A stretch of 46,398 bases of DNA from Streptomyces spongiae. Lineage in GTDB: Bacteria; Actinomycetota; Actinomycetes; Streptomycetales; Streptomycetaceae. Below are positions 16,155 to 25,900 of this stretch, piece by piece (the first letter of the stretch is position 1; each line of letters starts with the position of its first letter). The stretch lies in the NCBI RefSeq assembly GCF_009377185.1, contig NZ_VJZC01000023.1, positions 1 through 46,398 of the forward strand. Direction: 5' to 3'. The notes beneath the pieces are model-generated. The model was given only the letters and a program-made list of their open reading frames with translations, ran no database searches and was not told where the DNA came from. The translations under genes and the position numbers were made by a program.

Positions 16155-18536
16155 TCACGCCCGCCTCATACGCCGCAGAGCGACGCAGGCCGGGAGGACG
16201 GCGGCCGCCGTGCCGAGCAGCAGGCAGGCTGTCACCACGCCCGTGAGCCAGGGCCAGGCCAGCGACAACTCCACTGGCTGGCCCAGTTCCTGGCGAAGGC
16301 CGTGGACCGTGCCGAGCAGGGCCGGGGCGGCCGCCGCCAGGCCCAGGACCGCGCCCAGGGTGACGACACAGCACGTTTCGGCTGTAAGGGCCAGCAGCAC
16401 CTGGCGGGGCGTCGCACCGGACAGGCGCAGTACGCGGAAGTCGCGCACCCGGCCCGCGGTGGCCGTCAGCAAGGTGGAGGCGACGGCGATCGCCGTGTAG
16501 CCCGCCGATACGGCGACGAGCATCAGGGTGAAGATCCACACAAGCCGGTCCTCCTCGGCGTCGTCCGAGGCCGCGTACGCCTCCACGGAGACCTCATCGG
16601 CGCTGAGCCCGGCCAGGATGTGGGTGGGGGCGCGGGTTGTGCGGTAGGCGACGTCCGCCAGTGCTGACGGGTCGTGGTCGCGTACCAGGTCGCGCGGGAG
16701 GAGGACCTGGTAGGGCATCGAGTCGTCCACCACGGCCATCACACGCAACCTCCGCGTACGGCCGTCCTCGAGGGTGAGTGGGGCGACATGGCCCTTCCGC
16801 CAGCCGTGCGCGGCCGCCACGGCCGCCGTGACGACGACCGTGTCACCACGGGGCGCGGGCACGGCGTACACCCGCTCGAAACCGGACGACACCCCGGCCG
16901 CGGACAGGGCCGCTCCGCCGTCACCGCCGTACACCGTCGTCGACAGCAACGACGTGCCCTCGACCCGGGCCACCGCCGCGTCCGACAGGCCCGGCGTTCC
17001 TCTGGGCACCACCGCCGCCTCAGCCCGTACGGCCGCGGCCTGCCGGGCGGTTTCGGCGCTCTGGGTCGTCTGCACGGTGCTGGTGATCAGTACGGCGAAA
17101 GCGACGGTCGCCAGCACCGGGGCGACGGTGGCGGAGGTTCGGCGCACCGCGGTGATCATGTTCTCGCGTACGAGCACAGCCGTCGCACCGGGGCGCCGGG
17201 CGAGCGGCCGGGTCAGTACTCCGATGACGGGCCCGACGAGCACCGGTGCGAGGAGGGTCAGGCCGACTGTCAGGCTCATCGCCGTGCCGAGCGCCAGCAG
17301 CACGATGCCGTCGGCCCCCGCGAAGGCCGTACCCACCGAGCAGACCGCGCCCACGCCCGTCGCCGCCAGCCCGGCGACCCAGCGGCGCCGCGTCATCGGC
17401 CGGCTGTCCACCGCCGCCTCCCGCATCGCCTCCAGCGGCTTCACCCGGGACGCCCGGCGCGACGCGGCCCCCACGCCGACGAGGGCCACCACCACGCCCG
17501 AGGCGAAGGCCGCAACCGGTACCCACCACCGCAGGCGCACTTCGAAGCCCGCCGGCTGGAAGCCCGCGTCGATCAGCACCCCGGTCATCGTGGGCGCGAG
17601 CGCCACGCCGAGCAGTGCCCCCGCCGCCGCACCGACAGCGCCCACCGCCAGGGCCTCGCCGTACACCAGCCGCTTCAGCTGCCGCGGTGTGGCGCCGATC
17701 GTCCGCAGCAGGCCGAACTCGCGGCGCCGCTGCACGACGGCGAACGCGAACGTCGAGGAGACGACGAAGACCGTGACGAAGGCGGACAGCAGCGCCATGG
17801 CGGTGAGCACCTGGCCGCCGATCCAGCGGGTCGTCTCGTCCTGCTTCGGCGCCAGCGCGTCGCGGGAGGCACCGGTCAGGACCGTGCCGTCGCCGCCGAC
17901 GGCGCGCCGCGCGGCGGCCGCGACGCGGGTGGCGTCGGTTCCCGGCTCCAGGAGCAGTCCGATGGTCCGTACTCCGCCGGCCAGTTCGGAGGCCCGCCGG
18001 TCGGTGACGTAGTAACCGGGGCCGTTCATCGTCCCGGACACCGAGAACCGCTGCGGCCCGCGTGCCGTCAGCACCGTGACGGGTTCGCCCGGCGTGAACC
18101 CGAGCGACCGGTCCACGACGATCTCGCGCGCGGTGGCGGGCGGCCTGCCCTCGCTCAGGCCGTACTCGGCGAGCGCCGCGGTCGACCAGGGGTGGCCCTG
18201 TCGCTCGCCCCTGCGCTGTTCGGTGTCCGCCGCCTGCGCGTAGAAGGACCGGTCCGTCACCGCATCGGCGACTCCCGGCAGCTCGGCCAGCTGCCGTCGC
18301 AGTTCCTCGGCGCGCTCCGGTGCCCACGGCGGGTTCTCCACGAACACCCCGCCGGTCTGCGTCCCCGCCGGGCTCTGCACCAACACCGGTGCTCCCGCGA
18401 GCCGTTCAGGCACCCTCGTGCCGTCCGACAGCAGCACCAGCGCGCTCATCGCCACCACCGCGACGCCCAGCGCCACGGCCACGAAGCACCCCAGGAAGGA
18501 GCTCCAGCGTTCCCTTGCCGTGGCCAGGCTGATCAC
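16155..18536 (-). CDS. ABC transporter permease, FtsX/MacB type
   Basis: A 793-residue membrane protein. It begins with an N-terminal helix (FLGCFVAVALGVAVVAMSAL), an extracellular domain of about 200 residues, then three helices with FVVSSTFAFAVVQRRREFGLLRTIGATPRQ, the FtsX-domain signature. A second, duplicated half ends with FRVLRLSGATPRQVLLALTA and a last helix before the stop at 16155. The GTG start at 18536 overlaps the ATPase stop by four bases (GTGA), so the two are coupled. Such pairs export peptides or lipoproteins, or resist cell-envelope antibiotics. The divergent kinase/regulator pair next door is likely the sensor for the pump. Confidence 0.88.
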   Translation of the reverse strand: MISLATARERWSSFLGCFVAVALGVAVVAMSALVLLSDGTRVPERLAGAPVLVQSPAGTQTGGVFVENPPWAPERAEELRRQLAELPGVADAVTDRSFYAQAADTEQRRGERQGHPWSTAALAEYGLSEGRPPATAREIVVDRSLGFTPGEPVTVLTARGPQRFSVSGTMNGPGYYVTDRRASELAGGVRTIGLLLEPGTDATRVAAAARRAVGGDGTVLTGASRDALAPKQDETTRWIGGQVLTAMALLSAFVTVFVVSSTFAFAVVQRRREFGLLRTIGATPRQLKRLVYGEALAVGAVGAAAGALLGVALAPTMTGVLIDAGFQPAGFEVRLRWWVPVAAFASGVVVALVGVGAASRRASRVKPLEAMREAAVDSRPMTRRRWVAGLAATGVGAVCSVGTAFAGADGIVLLALGTAMSLTVGLTLLAPVLVGPVIGVLTRPLARRPGATAVLVRENMITAVRRTSATVAPVLATVAFAVLITSTVQTTQSAETARQAAAVRAEAAVVPRGTPGLSDAAVARVEGTSLLSTTVYGGDGGAALSAAGVSSGFERVYAVPAPRGDTVVVTAAVAAAHGWRKGHVAPLTLEDGRTRRLRVMAVVDDSMPYQVLLPRDLVRDHDPSALADVAYRTTRAPTHILAGLSADEVSVEAYAASDDAEEDRLVWIFTLMLVAVSAGYTAIAVASTLLTATAGRVRDFRVLRLSGATPRQVLLALTAETCCVVTLGAVLGLAAAAPALLGTVHGLRQELGQPVELSLAWPWLTGVVTACLLLGTAAAVLPACVALRRMRRA

Positions 18537-19294
18537 GGTCCCACCTCCAGGGCCGCCATCCGCGCCGCGATCGCCTCGGCACCGGCGGCACCCGGCAGTT
18601 CGTCCACGAGCCGTCCGTCCGCCAGCAGCAGCACGCGATCCGCGTACGCCGCGGCGGCAGGGTCGTGGGTCACCATCACGACCGTCTGGCCCTGGCTGTC
18701 CACCAGGTCCCTCAACAGCCGCAGCACCATCCGCGACGCCCGGGTGTCCAGCGCGCCGGTCGGCTCGTCGGCGAAGAGGACGGCGGGCCGCGCGATCATC
18801 GCCCGCGCGATCGCGACCCGCTGCTGCTGGCCTCCCGACAGTTCGCTCGGCCGGTGTCCGAGGCGGTCCGCGAGCCCGACAGCGGCGAGCGCTGCCCGCA
18901 CCTCGTCTGCCGCGGGGCGACGCCCGGCCAGTCTCAACGGCAGTTCGACGTTCTGCGCGGCGGTCAGTGCCGATACGAGGTTGAACTCCTGGAAGACGAA
19001 GCCGACTCGCTTCCTGCGCAGGACGGTCAGCGCGTTCTCGTCCAGCCCGCCCAGGTCCGTACCGCCGATCAGCACCTCCCCGGCGGTCGGCCGGTCGAGG
19101 CCCGCCGCGCAGTGCAGCAAGGTGGACTTGCCGGAACCGGAGGGGCCCATGACGGCGGTCATCGTGCCCGCCGCGAAGTGCGTGGACACGTCGTCGAGAG
19201 CCGTGACGGCCTGATCCCCGGTGCCGTGGCGCTTCGTCACCGAGCACAGCTCGACGGGCCGCACGGCCGCCGAAGTGGTGTGTGTCGTGGTCAT
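18533..19294 (-). CDS. ABC transporter ATPase, LolD/MacB type
   Basis: A 253-residue ATPase. Walker A is GPSGSGKST (about residue 47), the Q-loop is VFQEFNLVSAL, the signature is LSGGQQQRVAIARA, Walker B is AVLFADEPTGALD and the switch His is in VMVTHDPAAAAYAD. It would energise the FtsX-like permease whose gene overlaps its stop codon. ATG 19294 (TTTHTTSAAV) is chosen from family length; an in-frame ATG at 19330 is possible and neither has a strong ribosome site. It is divergently transcribed from the histidine kinase across about 110 bases. Confidence 0.88.
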   Translation of the reverse strand: MTTTHTTSAAVRPVELCSVTKRHGTGDQAVTALDDVSTHFAAGTMTAVMGPSGSGKSTLLHCAAGLDRPTAGEVLIGGTDLGGLDENALTVLRRKRVGFVFQEFNLVSALTAAQNVELPLRLAGRRPAADEVRAALAAVGLADRLGHRPSELSGGQQQRVAIARAMIARPAVLFADEPTGALDTRASRMVLRLLRDLVDSQGQTVVMVTHDPAAAAYADRVLLLADGRLVDELPGAAGAEAIAARMAALEVGP

Positions 19295-19391
19295 GTTGCA
19301 AGGCAACGGCAGGAGAACCACCCGGCGCATTCCCGCCCGGGCGAGAAGTGATACTCCATCTGGCGCTACTGCCTTCGGGGACCGGCGCCGC

Positions 19392-19397
19392 TACGTT
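19392..19397 (+). promoter_or_regulatory. Predicted -10 box of the histidine kinase gene
   Basis: TACGTT lies seven bases before the GTG start at 19405, with no ribosome site between, so the kinase-regulator transcript is probably leaderless. No good -35 is visible upstream. The 110-base divergent region also serves the ABC genes. Confidence 0.4.
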
Positions 19398-19404
19398 CGA
19401 CCGC

Positions 19405-20682
19405 GTGACCCCTCGAACCGTCCTGGAGGCCCTCGCCCGAAGCCCGTTGGGATATCTCCGCACCGTGTGGCCGTTGCGCGCGCTGGGATTCCTGCTGTCC
19501 GGCGGGGTGTTCGCGACGGCCGCATACCTCGGTGTCGGTGGGCTGTTCACCGCACCCATCGGCACGTGGGCCACGGTGCTCTGTGCGGTGGCCGTCGTGG
19601 TCTTCGCCGCCGCCCTCGCGGGTCCGCTTGAGCGACGCCGCCTCGCGCTCGTCGACCGGAGCGACCGCAGCGACCGCAGCGACCGCAGCGACCGGAGCGG
19701 CCGCGGTGACCGCAGCGACCGCGGTGACCGGAGCGGCCGCGGTGACCGGAGCGACCGGAGCGACCGGAGCGACCGGCCCGAACCGCGGAACGGCCTGCTG
19801 GTCGCCGGCTACGGCGCCGCGTCCGTCCTGGCGGTGGGCTGGATGGACCTGGCCGTCGTCCTGGTCTCGCTCGGCATCCCGGGCTTCCTCCTCCTCGCGC
19901 CCCTCCAGCCCACCGCCTCCCCCTGGCAGACCGTGGCCGGCCCCGTCGCGGGTGCCCTGCTCCTGCCCGTGTCCGCGTACCCCATCGGTGCGTGGGCCGG
20001 CGTACGCGCCACGGTGACCCGTGCCGTCCTCTTCCCGAAGGACCACGAACTGCGCGAGGTCGTGCGCTCCCGAGCCCGCCTCGTCGACGCCTTCGAGACC
20101 GAACGCCGCCGCATCGAACGTGACCTCCACGACGGTGCCCAACAGCGCCTCGTCGCCCTCACCATGAAGCTGGGCCTCGCCGCCCTCGACCTGCCGCCCG
20201 GCAGCGCCGCGGCGGGGGAGGTCGCAGAGGCCCACGCCCTGGCCAAGGAAGCGCTCACCGAGTTGCGGGAACTGATCCGGGGCATCCATCCTCAGATCCT
20301 GACCGAACGCGGGGTGCCCGCCGCCGTGCGGGACATCGCTGGGCGTTGCCCGGTCCCCGCGCACTTGGACATCGATCTCTCCGGCCGGCTTCCGGCCGCC
20401 GTCGAGCAGACCGCGTACTTCGTGACCGCCGAGGCGCTCACCAACATCGCCAAACACAGCGGTGCCGACCACTGCCGCATCACCGCCCGCTGGCATGACG
20501 GACTGCTCCGCCTCGACATCGAGGACAACGGTTCCGGCAACGCCGACCCTGCTCGCGGTACGGGCCTCATCGGTCTCGCCGACAGGATCGCCGCCGCCGA
20601 CGGCAGAATGCTCCTGTCCAGCCCGCCCGGCGGGCCCACCCTGCTCAGAGCGGAGATCCCGTGCGGTCGTCCCTCCGCATAG
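19405..20682 (+). CDS. Sensor histidine kinase (NarL-type partner)
   Basis: A 425-residue membrane kinase. Hydrophobic segments at about residues 25-45 and 50-70 are followed by a 42-residue D-R-S/G-R-G repeat linker, then further helices. The HisKA_3 dimer domain reads FETERRRIERDLHDGAQQRL (phospho-acceptor His in DLHDG). The ATPase domain has AEALTNIAKHSGA (N box), DIEDNGSG and GTGLIGLADRIAA. GTG 19405 fits the upstream -10 box. It overlaps the response regulator by 22 bases, so the two are translated together, and it probably senses envelope stress or a substrate of the divergent ABC exporter. The repeat linker is unusual. Confidence 0.9.
   Translation: MTPRTVLEALARSPLGYLRTVWPLRALGFLLSGGVFATAAYLGVGGLFTAPIGTWATVLCAVAVVVFAAALAGPLERRRLALVDRSDRSDRSDRSDRSGRGDRSDRGDRSGRGDRSDRSDRSDRPEPRNGLLVAGYGAASVLAVGWMDLAVVLVSLGIPGFLLLAPLQPTASPWQTVAGPVAGALLLPVSAYPIGAWAGVRATVTRAVLFPKDHELREVVRSRARLVDAFETERRRIERDLHDGAQQRLVALTMKLGLAALDLPPGSAAAGEVAEAHALAKEALTELRELIRGIHPQILTERGVPAAVRDIAGRCPVPAHLDIDLSGRLPAAVEQTAYFVTAEALTNIAKHSGADHCRITARWHDGLLRLDIEDNGSGNADPARGTGLIGLADRIAAADGRMLLSSPPGGPTLLRAEIPCGRPSA
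19654..19779 (+). repeat. 9-bp tandem repeat inside the kinase gene
   Basis: Fourteen in-frame 9-base units of the GACCGNAGC type encode DRS, with some GRG, DRG and a final DRP variant. They form a charged, low-complexity linker between two membrane segments. The unit preserves frame, so copy number could vary without breaking the protein. Confidence 0.9.
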
Positions 20683-21320
20683 TGATCGCGGAGGACGCCG
20701 TCCTCCTGCGCGAAGGTCTCGTCCACCTCCTCCAGCGCTTCGGCCACCAGGTCCTCGCCGCGGTGGGCGACGGCCCTTCCCTGCTCGCCGCGGCCCGGGA
20801 ACACCGGCCGGACCTGGTCATCACCGACGTCCGTATGCCACCCGGCCAGACGGACGAGGGGCTGCGGGCCGCCCGCCGCCTGAAGTCCGAGCAGCCCGGA
20901 CTCGCGGTCCTCGTCCTCAGCCAGTACGTCGAGCAGACCTTCGCCGAGGAACTGCTGGACGACCGCCGCGGCAGCGTCGGAACGGGCTACCTGCTCAAGG
21001 AACGCATCGGCGACGTCGAGGAGTTCGCCGACGCCGTCACCCGCGTCGCCGCCGGATCCACGGTCGTCGACCCCGAAGTCGTACGCCAGCTGCTCGCCCG
21101 CCGCCGCGATCCCCTGGACCGGCTCACACCCCGCGAGCGCGAGGTCCTGGCTCTCATGGCCGAGGGCCGCTCCAACGCGGCGATCGCCCGCCGCCTCGTC
21201 GTCACCGAGGCCGCCGTCGCCAAGCACATCGCGAGCATCCTCCTGAAGCTCGAACTCCCGCCGACGGCTCCCGACGACCACCGTCGTGTCCTGGCGGTAC
21301 TGGCCTATCTGCGTGGCTGA
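20661..21320 (+). CDS. Response regulator, NarL/FixJ family
   Basis: A 219-residue regulator. The receiver domain has the acidic pair in VIAEDAVLLREG, the phospho-acceptor Asp in LVITDVRMPP, the Ser in VLVLSQYVE and Lys in GYLLKERIG. The C-terminal LuxR-type helix-turn-helix is LTPREREVLALMAEGRSNAA, continuing to VTEAAVAKHIASILLKL. GTG 20661 lies inside the end of the kinase gene. It very probably controls the divergent ABC exporter and its own operon. Confidence 0.92.
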   Translation: MRSSLRIVIAEDAVLLREGLVHLLQRFGHQVLAAVGDGPSLLAAAREHRPDLVITDVRMPPGQTDEGLRAARRLKSEQPGLAVLVLSQYVEQTFAEELLDDRRGSVGTGYLLKERIGDVEEFADAVTRVAAGSTVVDPEVVRQLLARRRDPLDRLTPREREVLALMAEGRSNAAIARRLVVTEAAVAKHIASILLKLELPPTAPDDHRRVLAVLAYLRG

Positions 21321-21692
21321 GCCCACCTGCCGGGCACGGGCCTGCAGCGCCCGCACCCTGGCGCCCTGCGACAGCTGGTTCTCAACCCGGAGGCACCGGG
21401 GCGTAGTACCGACGCCGTCGATCGCGGCGGGGCCCGGTCACCGGCCTACGGAACGAGCCTCGCCCCGGCCGGTGACCGCACTACCTGAATGCGCAGGCAA
21501 CATCGACTGTGTGCGCCCCGCTGAGGCGGCGTCCGAGCCACCTCTCCACCGGAGAGACGGCGCTGTCGACCGGCCTGGGCCGAGGCCGTGCCCAATCCGT
21601 GCCCGTAAGGATGAATCCGTGCAGGTCAGCAGCCATGCAGCAGCTGGCGGGGAAGCCTGCAGACCCCGAGCCGATGTGCCGAGCTGGGCTCG
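21321..21692. other. Intergenic stretch without a recognisable gene
   Basis: About 370 bases with no frame showing both a start site and convincing codon bias. The end, from 21600 on, may hold broken upstream parts of the hypothetical gene at 21693. Confidence 0.4.
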
Positions 21693-22325
21693 GTGCGGTC
21701 CATGTACTACCGGCGTCCCTCCGGGTTCGCGTTCCTCCACCTCGACAGGCAGGACGAGCGGTTCGCCGTCGCGCAGGCCCGCTACGGGCTGGGCGTCATC
21801 CTCACCACGCCGCGCGGCTGGATGCGTTCCCTCGGCCTGGTCAAGCTCATCGTCACCCGAGACAGCGCGAGCGGCTGGTTCAGCGAGGGCGACCCGAGCT
21901 TCATGATCGCCCGCCAGCAGGACGCACCGGAGAGCCTCGGAACGATCCCGGGACCCGACGACGGAACAGAGAGGAAAGCAACCCACGGGCCAGACATCCT
22001 CACCAGCTCGGGGCCGGCGTTCATGACGCAGCTCGCGATGCCGGAGGCCCGCTTCTTCGCCATGCCGGTCGACGGCGGCCCGGACAGCACGTTCGTGCTG
22101 GACAGCGGCACCGATTCCCTCGCCGTCCTCGCTCCCAAAGACAGCGGCTGGCACGTTCGCCAGGGCGGACCCCGCCGCCTCCGGGACGCGGCCGAGTCCG
22201 CTGTGGCCACCTGGGAAGAGTACGGGTCGCCGAGCACCGCCGCGTTCGGCCTGACGATCTCCCACGATGCGCAGGTCGTCTGGCTCGGGAGCCCGAACGG
22301 CCCTCAGCGGCCGCTACCCTCCTGA
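21693..22325 (+). CDS. Hypothetical protein, 210 aa, possibly truncated at the N-terminus
   Basis: Reads SMYYRRPSGFAFLHLDRQDE, then LGLVKLIVTRDSASGWFSEG and PSFMIAR. It ends in GGPRRLRDAAESAVATWEEY and AAFGLTISHDAQVVWLGSPN. The last 50 residues resemble the C-terminal tail of some actinobacterial SAM-methyltransferase-like proteins, where RLWDE-x-W-x-x-G precedes FGLTV-x-VWLD. No methyltransferase domain is present here. GTG 21693 has only a weak ribosome site. Codon bias is good, so the frame is probably real, but function cannot be assigned. Confidence 0.5.
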   Translation: MRSMYYRRPSGFAFLHLDRQDERFAVAQARYGLGVILTTPRGWMRSLGLVKLIVTRDSASGWFSEGDPSFMIARQQDAPESLGTIPGPDDGTERKATHGPDILTSSGPAFMTQLAMPEARFFAMPVDGGPDSTFVLDSGTDSLAVLAPKDSGWHVRQGGPRRLRDAAESAVATWEEYGSPSTAAFGLTISHDAQVVWLGSPNGPQRPLPS

Positions 22326-22356
22326 GACACTGATCGCTGACGCGAGGAACGCAAGG

Positions 22357-22688
22357 ATGGACGACGGACCGCTGAAGGACTGGGCGGAACGCCGTGACGC
22401 GAAGATCGGCGGTCTGCGCGCCGTGCCCATGGTCTCCGGCGATGGCCCGCGGGCATCGCATCTGCAGCCGGATGCACCCCGCGCCATCGAGCGAGGGAAC
22501 GGACACGCGTGGGAGCCGCACGGCTTCGCCGCCAACCCGGCCGAGGCCAAGGCCGTCCTGTACCCGGAGGCCAGGGAGCCTCGAATCCGCCTTATGGCCC
22601 GGTGCCGAAGCCACTCGGCTCCGGCACCGGCAAGCACCGTAAGCCTCCGGCGCCCAGGTCGGACAGTGGTGGTCGGGGGCGGTCGTGA
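22357..22688 (+). pseudogene. DUF6087-like small protein with one frameshift
   Basis: ATG 22357 opens MDDGPLKDWAERRDAKIGGL, then VSGDGPRASHLQPDAPRAIE and GFAANPAEAKAVLYPEAREP. This matches my memory of the DUF6087 family. The expected tail (NPPYGPVPKPLGSGTGKHRK, stop at 22686) lies in another frame; one additional C after GAGCC at 22579-22580 joins the two as EAREPSNPPYGP. The family is small, charged, cytosolic and uncharacterised. A further GTG overlaps the stop (GTGATC at 22685) but its frame ends after 20 codons. Confidence 0.55.
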
Positions 22689-22946
22689 TCAGCGCCACCG
22701 AGCCTGAGGATCTTGTGGAGGCGAGGCGGCGGGGCGCTCTGCGGTAGGGCGGGCGTTGGCTGCCCGCGCTCGCGGGCCCGAGGCATAGCGCTCGCCGAGC
22801 TGGCGGATGCGCCAGGTCAGGGCTCGGGCGGGGCTGCGGGCGCCGGCCGAGGGGTGCTCCGTACAGAGGTTTGCTGTTCGCGAGGGCTGCCCGCTCCGGC
22901 GCGTGGGTGTGTGCCGGAGCGGGCGGGCCACTGTGGCTGTGGCGTG

Positions 22947-25900
22947 TTACTTGATACCGATCTCGGCCAGTTGCAGGCGGTACTTGGTGCTCTCGTCGGA
23001 AGCCGGGGTGCCGAGTTTGGTCGCCGTCAGGCGCAGATAGCGGCCGGTGGTGGAGGTGAGGGTGTAGGTCTGGGCGGCTCCGCTCGGGTTGGACTGGCCG
23101 GTGACGGTACGGGCGGTGGTGTGAGTGCTGGATCCGTCGGCGCGGGTCTGCAGCGTGAAGTCGACGGGGAAGTTCGCCGAGCCGCCGCCGGCTCCACCGG
23201 CGTCGGTGCGCGGGTGCAGGGTGACGGAGCCGATGGACCGGTCGGCGCCGAGGTCGACCTCGATCCACACGGGTGTGTCGCTGACGTCGGCGGAGGCGAA
23301 GTCGATGCTGGTGAAGCCCTTGGCACCGGTCACGCTGGTGGTGGTGCCCTCCAGGACCCGGGTCTTGCCCCAGTCGCTGTTCTCCAGCGTGCAGTTGGCC
23401 TTCACGGTCGTCGCGGCGGTCGGAACGGTGAGTTCGGCGAGCTGCAGACGGAACTTGGCGGACTCGTCGGACGCGGGGGCGCCGAGCTTGGTGGCCTGCA
23501 GGCGCACGTAGCGGGCGGTGATGGTCTTGAATCCGTACGTCTGCACCAGCCCCTGGGGGTTCGCCTGGCCGGTGACGGTGCGGACGGTGGTGTAAGTGCT
23601 GGATCCGTCGGGGCGGGTCTGGATCGTGAAGTCGACGGGGAAGCCCGCGGTTCCGCCCCCGGCCGCCAGGGTGTCGGTGCGGGGGAAGAGGCGTACGGCG
23701 TCGAGGTCGGTGTCGGCTCCGAGGTCGATCTCCACCCAGACGGGGTTCGCGCTGACGTCGGCGGAGGTGAACTCGTTGCTGGTGTAGCCCCTGGCGCCGC
23801 TCACGCTGGTGAGCTTGCCGTCGGTGAGCCGGTTCCTGCCCCAGCTGCTGTTCTCCAGGCCGTTGTTGCTGGTGACCGGCCGGCCCAGGGCGAGGTTGTC
23901 GAGGCGTCCGGTGCCTGTGGCCGTGAACGTCCAGGTGCCCGGCTGGACCTTGAAGTAGACGTACGAGGAGTCCTTGCCGTCATAGCTGAGACCGCTGACG
24001 CTGCCCGTGGAGGAGCCGCCGGTGAAGACCGTCGTGCCGTTCGCCTTGATGACCGGCTGGGAGCCGCCGTAGGTGGGCACACCGACGCGTGCTGTCGTCC
24101 CGCTCGGCGAGGTGAGCGTCAGGGTCGCCTGGGTTCCGTCGCGGGTGATGCCGAAGCGGATGTCGCCCTGGACGGTGGGCGTCACGGTGTTGATCTTCGT
24201 GAGGGTGCCGGTCTGCGGGATCACCTCGTACGTCTCCCAGCCCGCCGTGGTGGGGCGCACACCCGCGGCGTAGGCGGACAGGGCGTACAGCGGGCCGCCG
24301 TTCCAGGCGTGGTTGTCGGTGCCTTGCGACTTGATCCACACCTCCCACAGGGTGTGGCAGGCGGGGTCGGTGACCTGCGCGGCGAAGCGGTTGCGCATCC
24401 GCTCCTCGGCGACCGTGGCCGCGCCCATGAGGTACAGCGCCTCCAGGACGTAGAACTCCATGTAGGGGCTGGCGTTGAGGTGGGTGCGCAGCACGTTGGT
24501 GATCGCCGGGTAGTGGCTGGGGGCGGCCAGGCCCGCGACGACGGCGAGGGCGTTGCCCCGGTCGTCGGCGTCGCCGTTGTAGCCGGGGGAGCGGTACTCG
24601 TTCTTCGTGGAGTTCCACAGCAGGGTGTCGAAGTTGGCCTTGATGCTGGCGCGCTGGGCCTGCCAGCCGGCGACGTCGCCGGTGTTGCCGCTGAGGGTCG
24701 CCAGCTTGGCGGCGGTGTCCAGGGCCAGGTAGTACCAGCAGTTGTTCAGGACACGGGTGTCGATGTTGCTGCCCCAGTCCTGCCAGTCCCAGTCACCGGC
24801 ACGGTGGGCCACCAGACCGTCGCTGCCCAGGCCCCACAGGTCCAGGTACTTCTTCACCGCCGGGTAGGCGCCGGTGACCGTGCTCGTGTCGCCGGTGTAG
24901 AGGTGGAACGTCCAGAACGACCACACCGAGGCGAGCATCTGGTTGGGCAGCTCGGCGGTCCAGATGGTCGAGGGCATCGGGGAGTAGAGCGCCCCGGTGT
25001 CCTTCTGCCAGGAAGCCAGCTGCGCGATGGCCTTCTTGCCGAGGGCGTGGGAGTTGGTGTCGAAGGTGTAGAAACCTTCCTTCAGCTGGTTGACCACGTC
25101 GCCCCACCACTGGGCACGTTCGCGGGTCGGGCAGTCCATGTAGTTGTCCCGCATGTTGACGTACATGGTGCGGGCGGCCTTGGTCCACACGGTGTCGAGG
25201 AAGGCGTCGCTGCTGGTGAACGACCCGTCGAAGTCGGTGTCGTAACCGGACTCCCGGTACTTGAGGTCCAGGATCGTCACGCCCGCCGGGATGGTGTACC
25301 GCACGGCCGTGCCGCTCATCCAGCCCAGCGCCTCGAACTCCTGGACCCCGCCGGCGCAGACGTAGGTGGCGCGGACGTTGTAGATGGTGGCCTGGTCGAT
25401 GCCCACCAGACCCTTGCCGTCGTCGTAGTGGTCGGTCTGGATGCCGATCACCGCGCCGGCCGGAGCGTCGACCTTCAGGTACGGCGTGACCTGGATGTTG
25501 GACGGCAGGGTGGCCGAGATCGCGGTGGAGCCCTGGCCGGTGGCTGGGAGCGAGGCGTCGTTGGTGTAGGACTTCAGGCCGGAGTAGCGGAACTGCGGGA
25601 TCGGCCGCTCGACGAGGCCGTTCCAGGGAGCGGCGCCGGCGGCGCCGAAGTCGGTGGGGGCGCTCCAGGCGCTGTCGTCGAAGCCGGACGACTGCCAGTC
25701 GGCCATGGCGGCGGCGTTGCGGGCGTCGTAGTAGACGTTCGATTCCGGCAGCCGGAAGTTGACCTGGGTGCCACTGGTGTTGTTCGAGTAGCCGGGGTGG
25801 ACCTTGTGCTTCCATCCGGTGTCGCTGACCAGCCGGGTGGTGGTGGAACCGGTCTCGATGTCGGACTGGAACAGCAGACCGCCCTTGCCGCTGCTGCTGT

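Noticed and set aside
16674..19214. An 846-codon plus-strand frame across the ABC genes
   Set aside because: Shadow of the permease and ATPase genes; amino-acid make-up (His, Arg, Gly, Gln) is typical of antisense GC-rich DNA.
19654..19779. Possible CRISPR array
   Set aside because: Repeats are 9 bases, in frame and without spacers; they are part of the kinase coding sequence.
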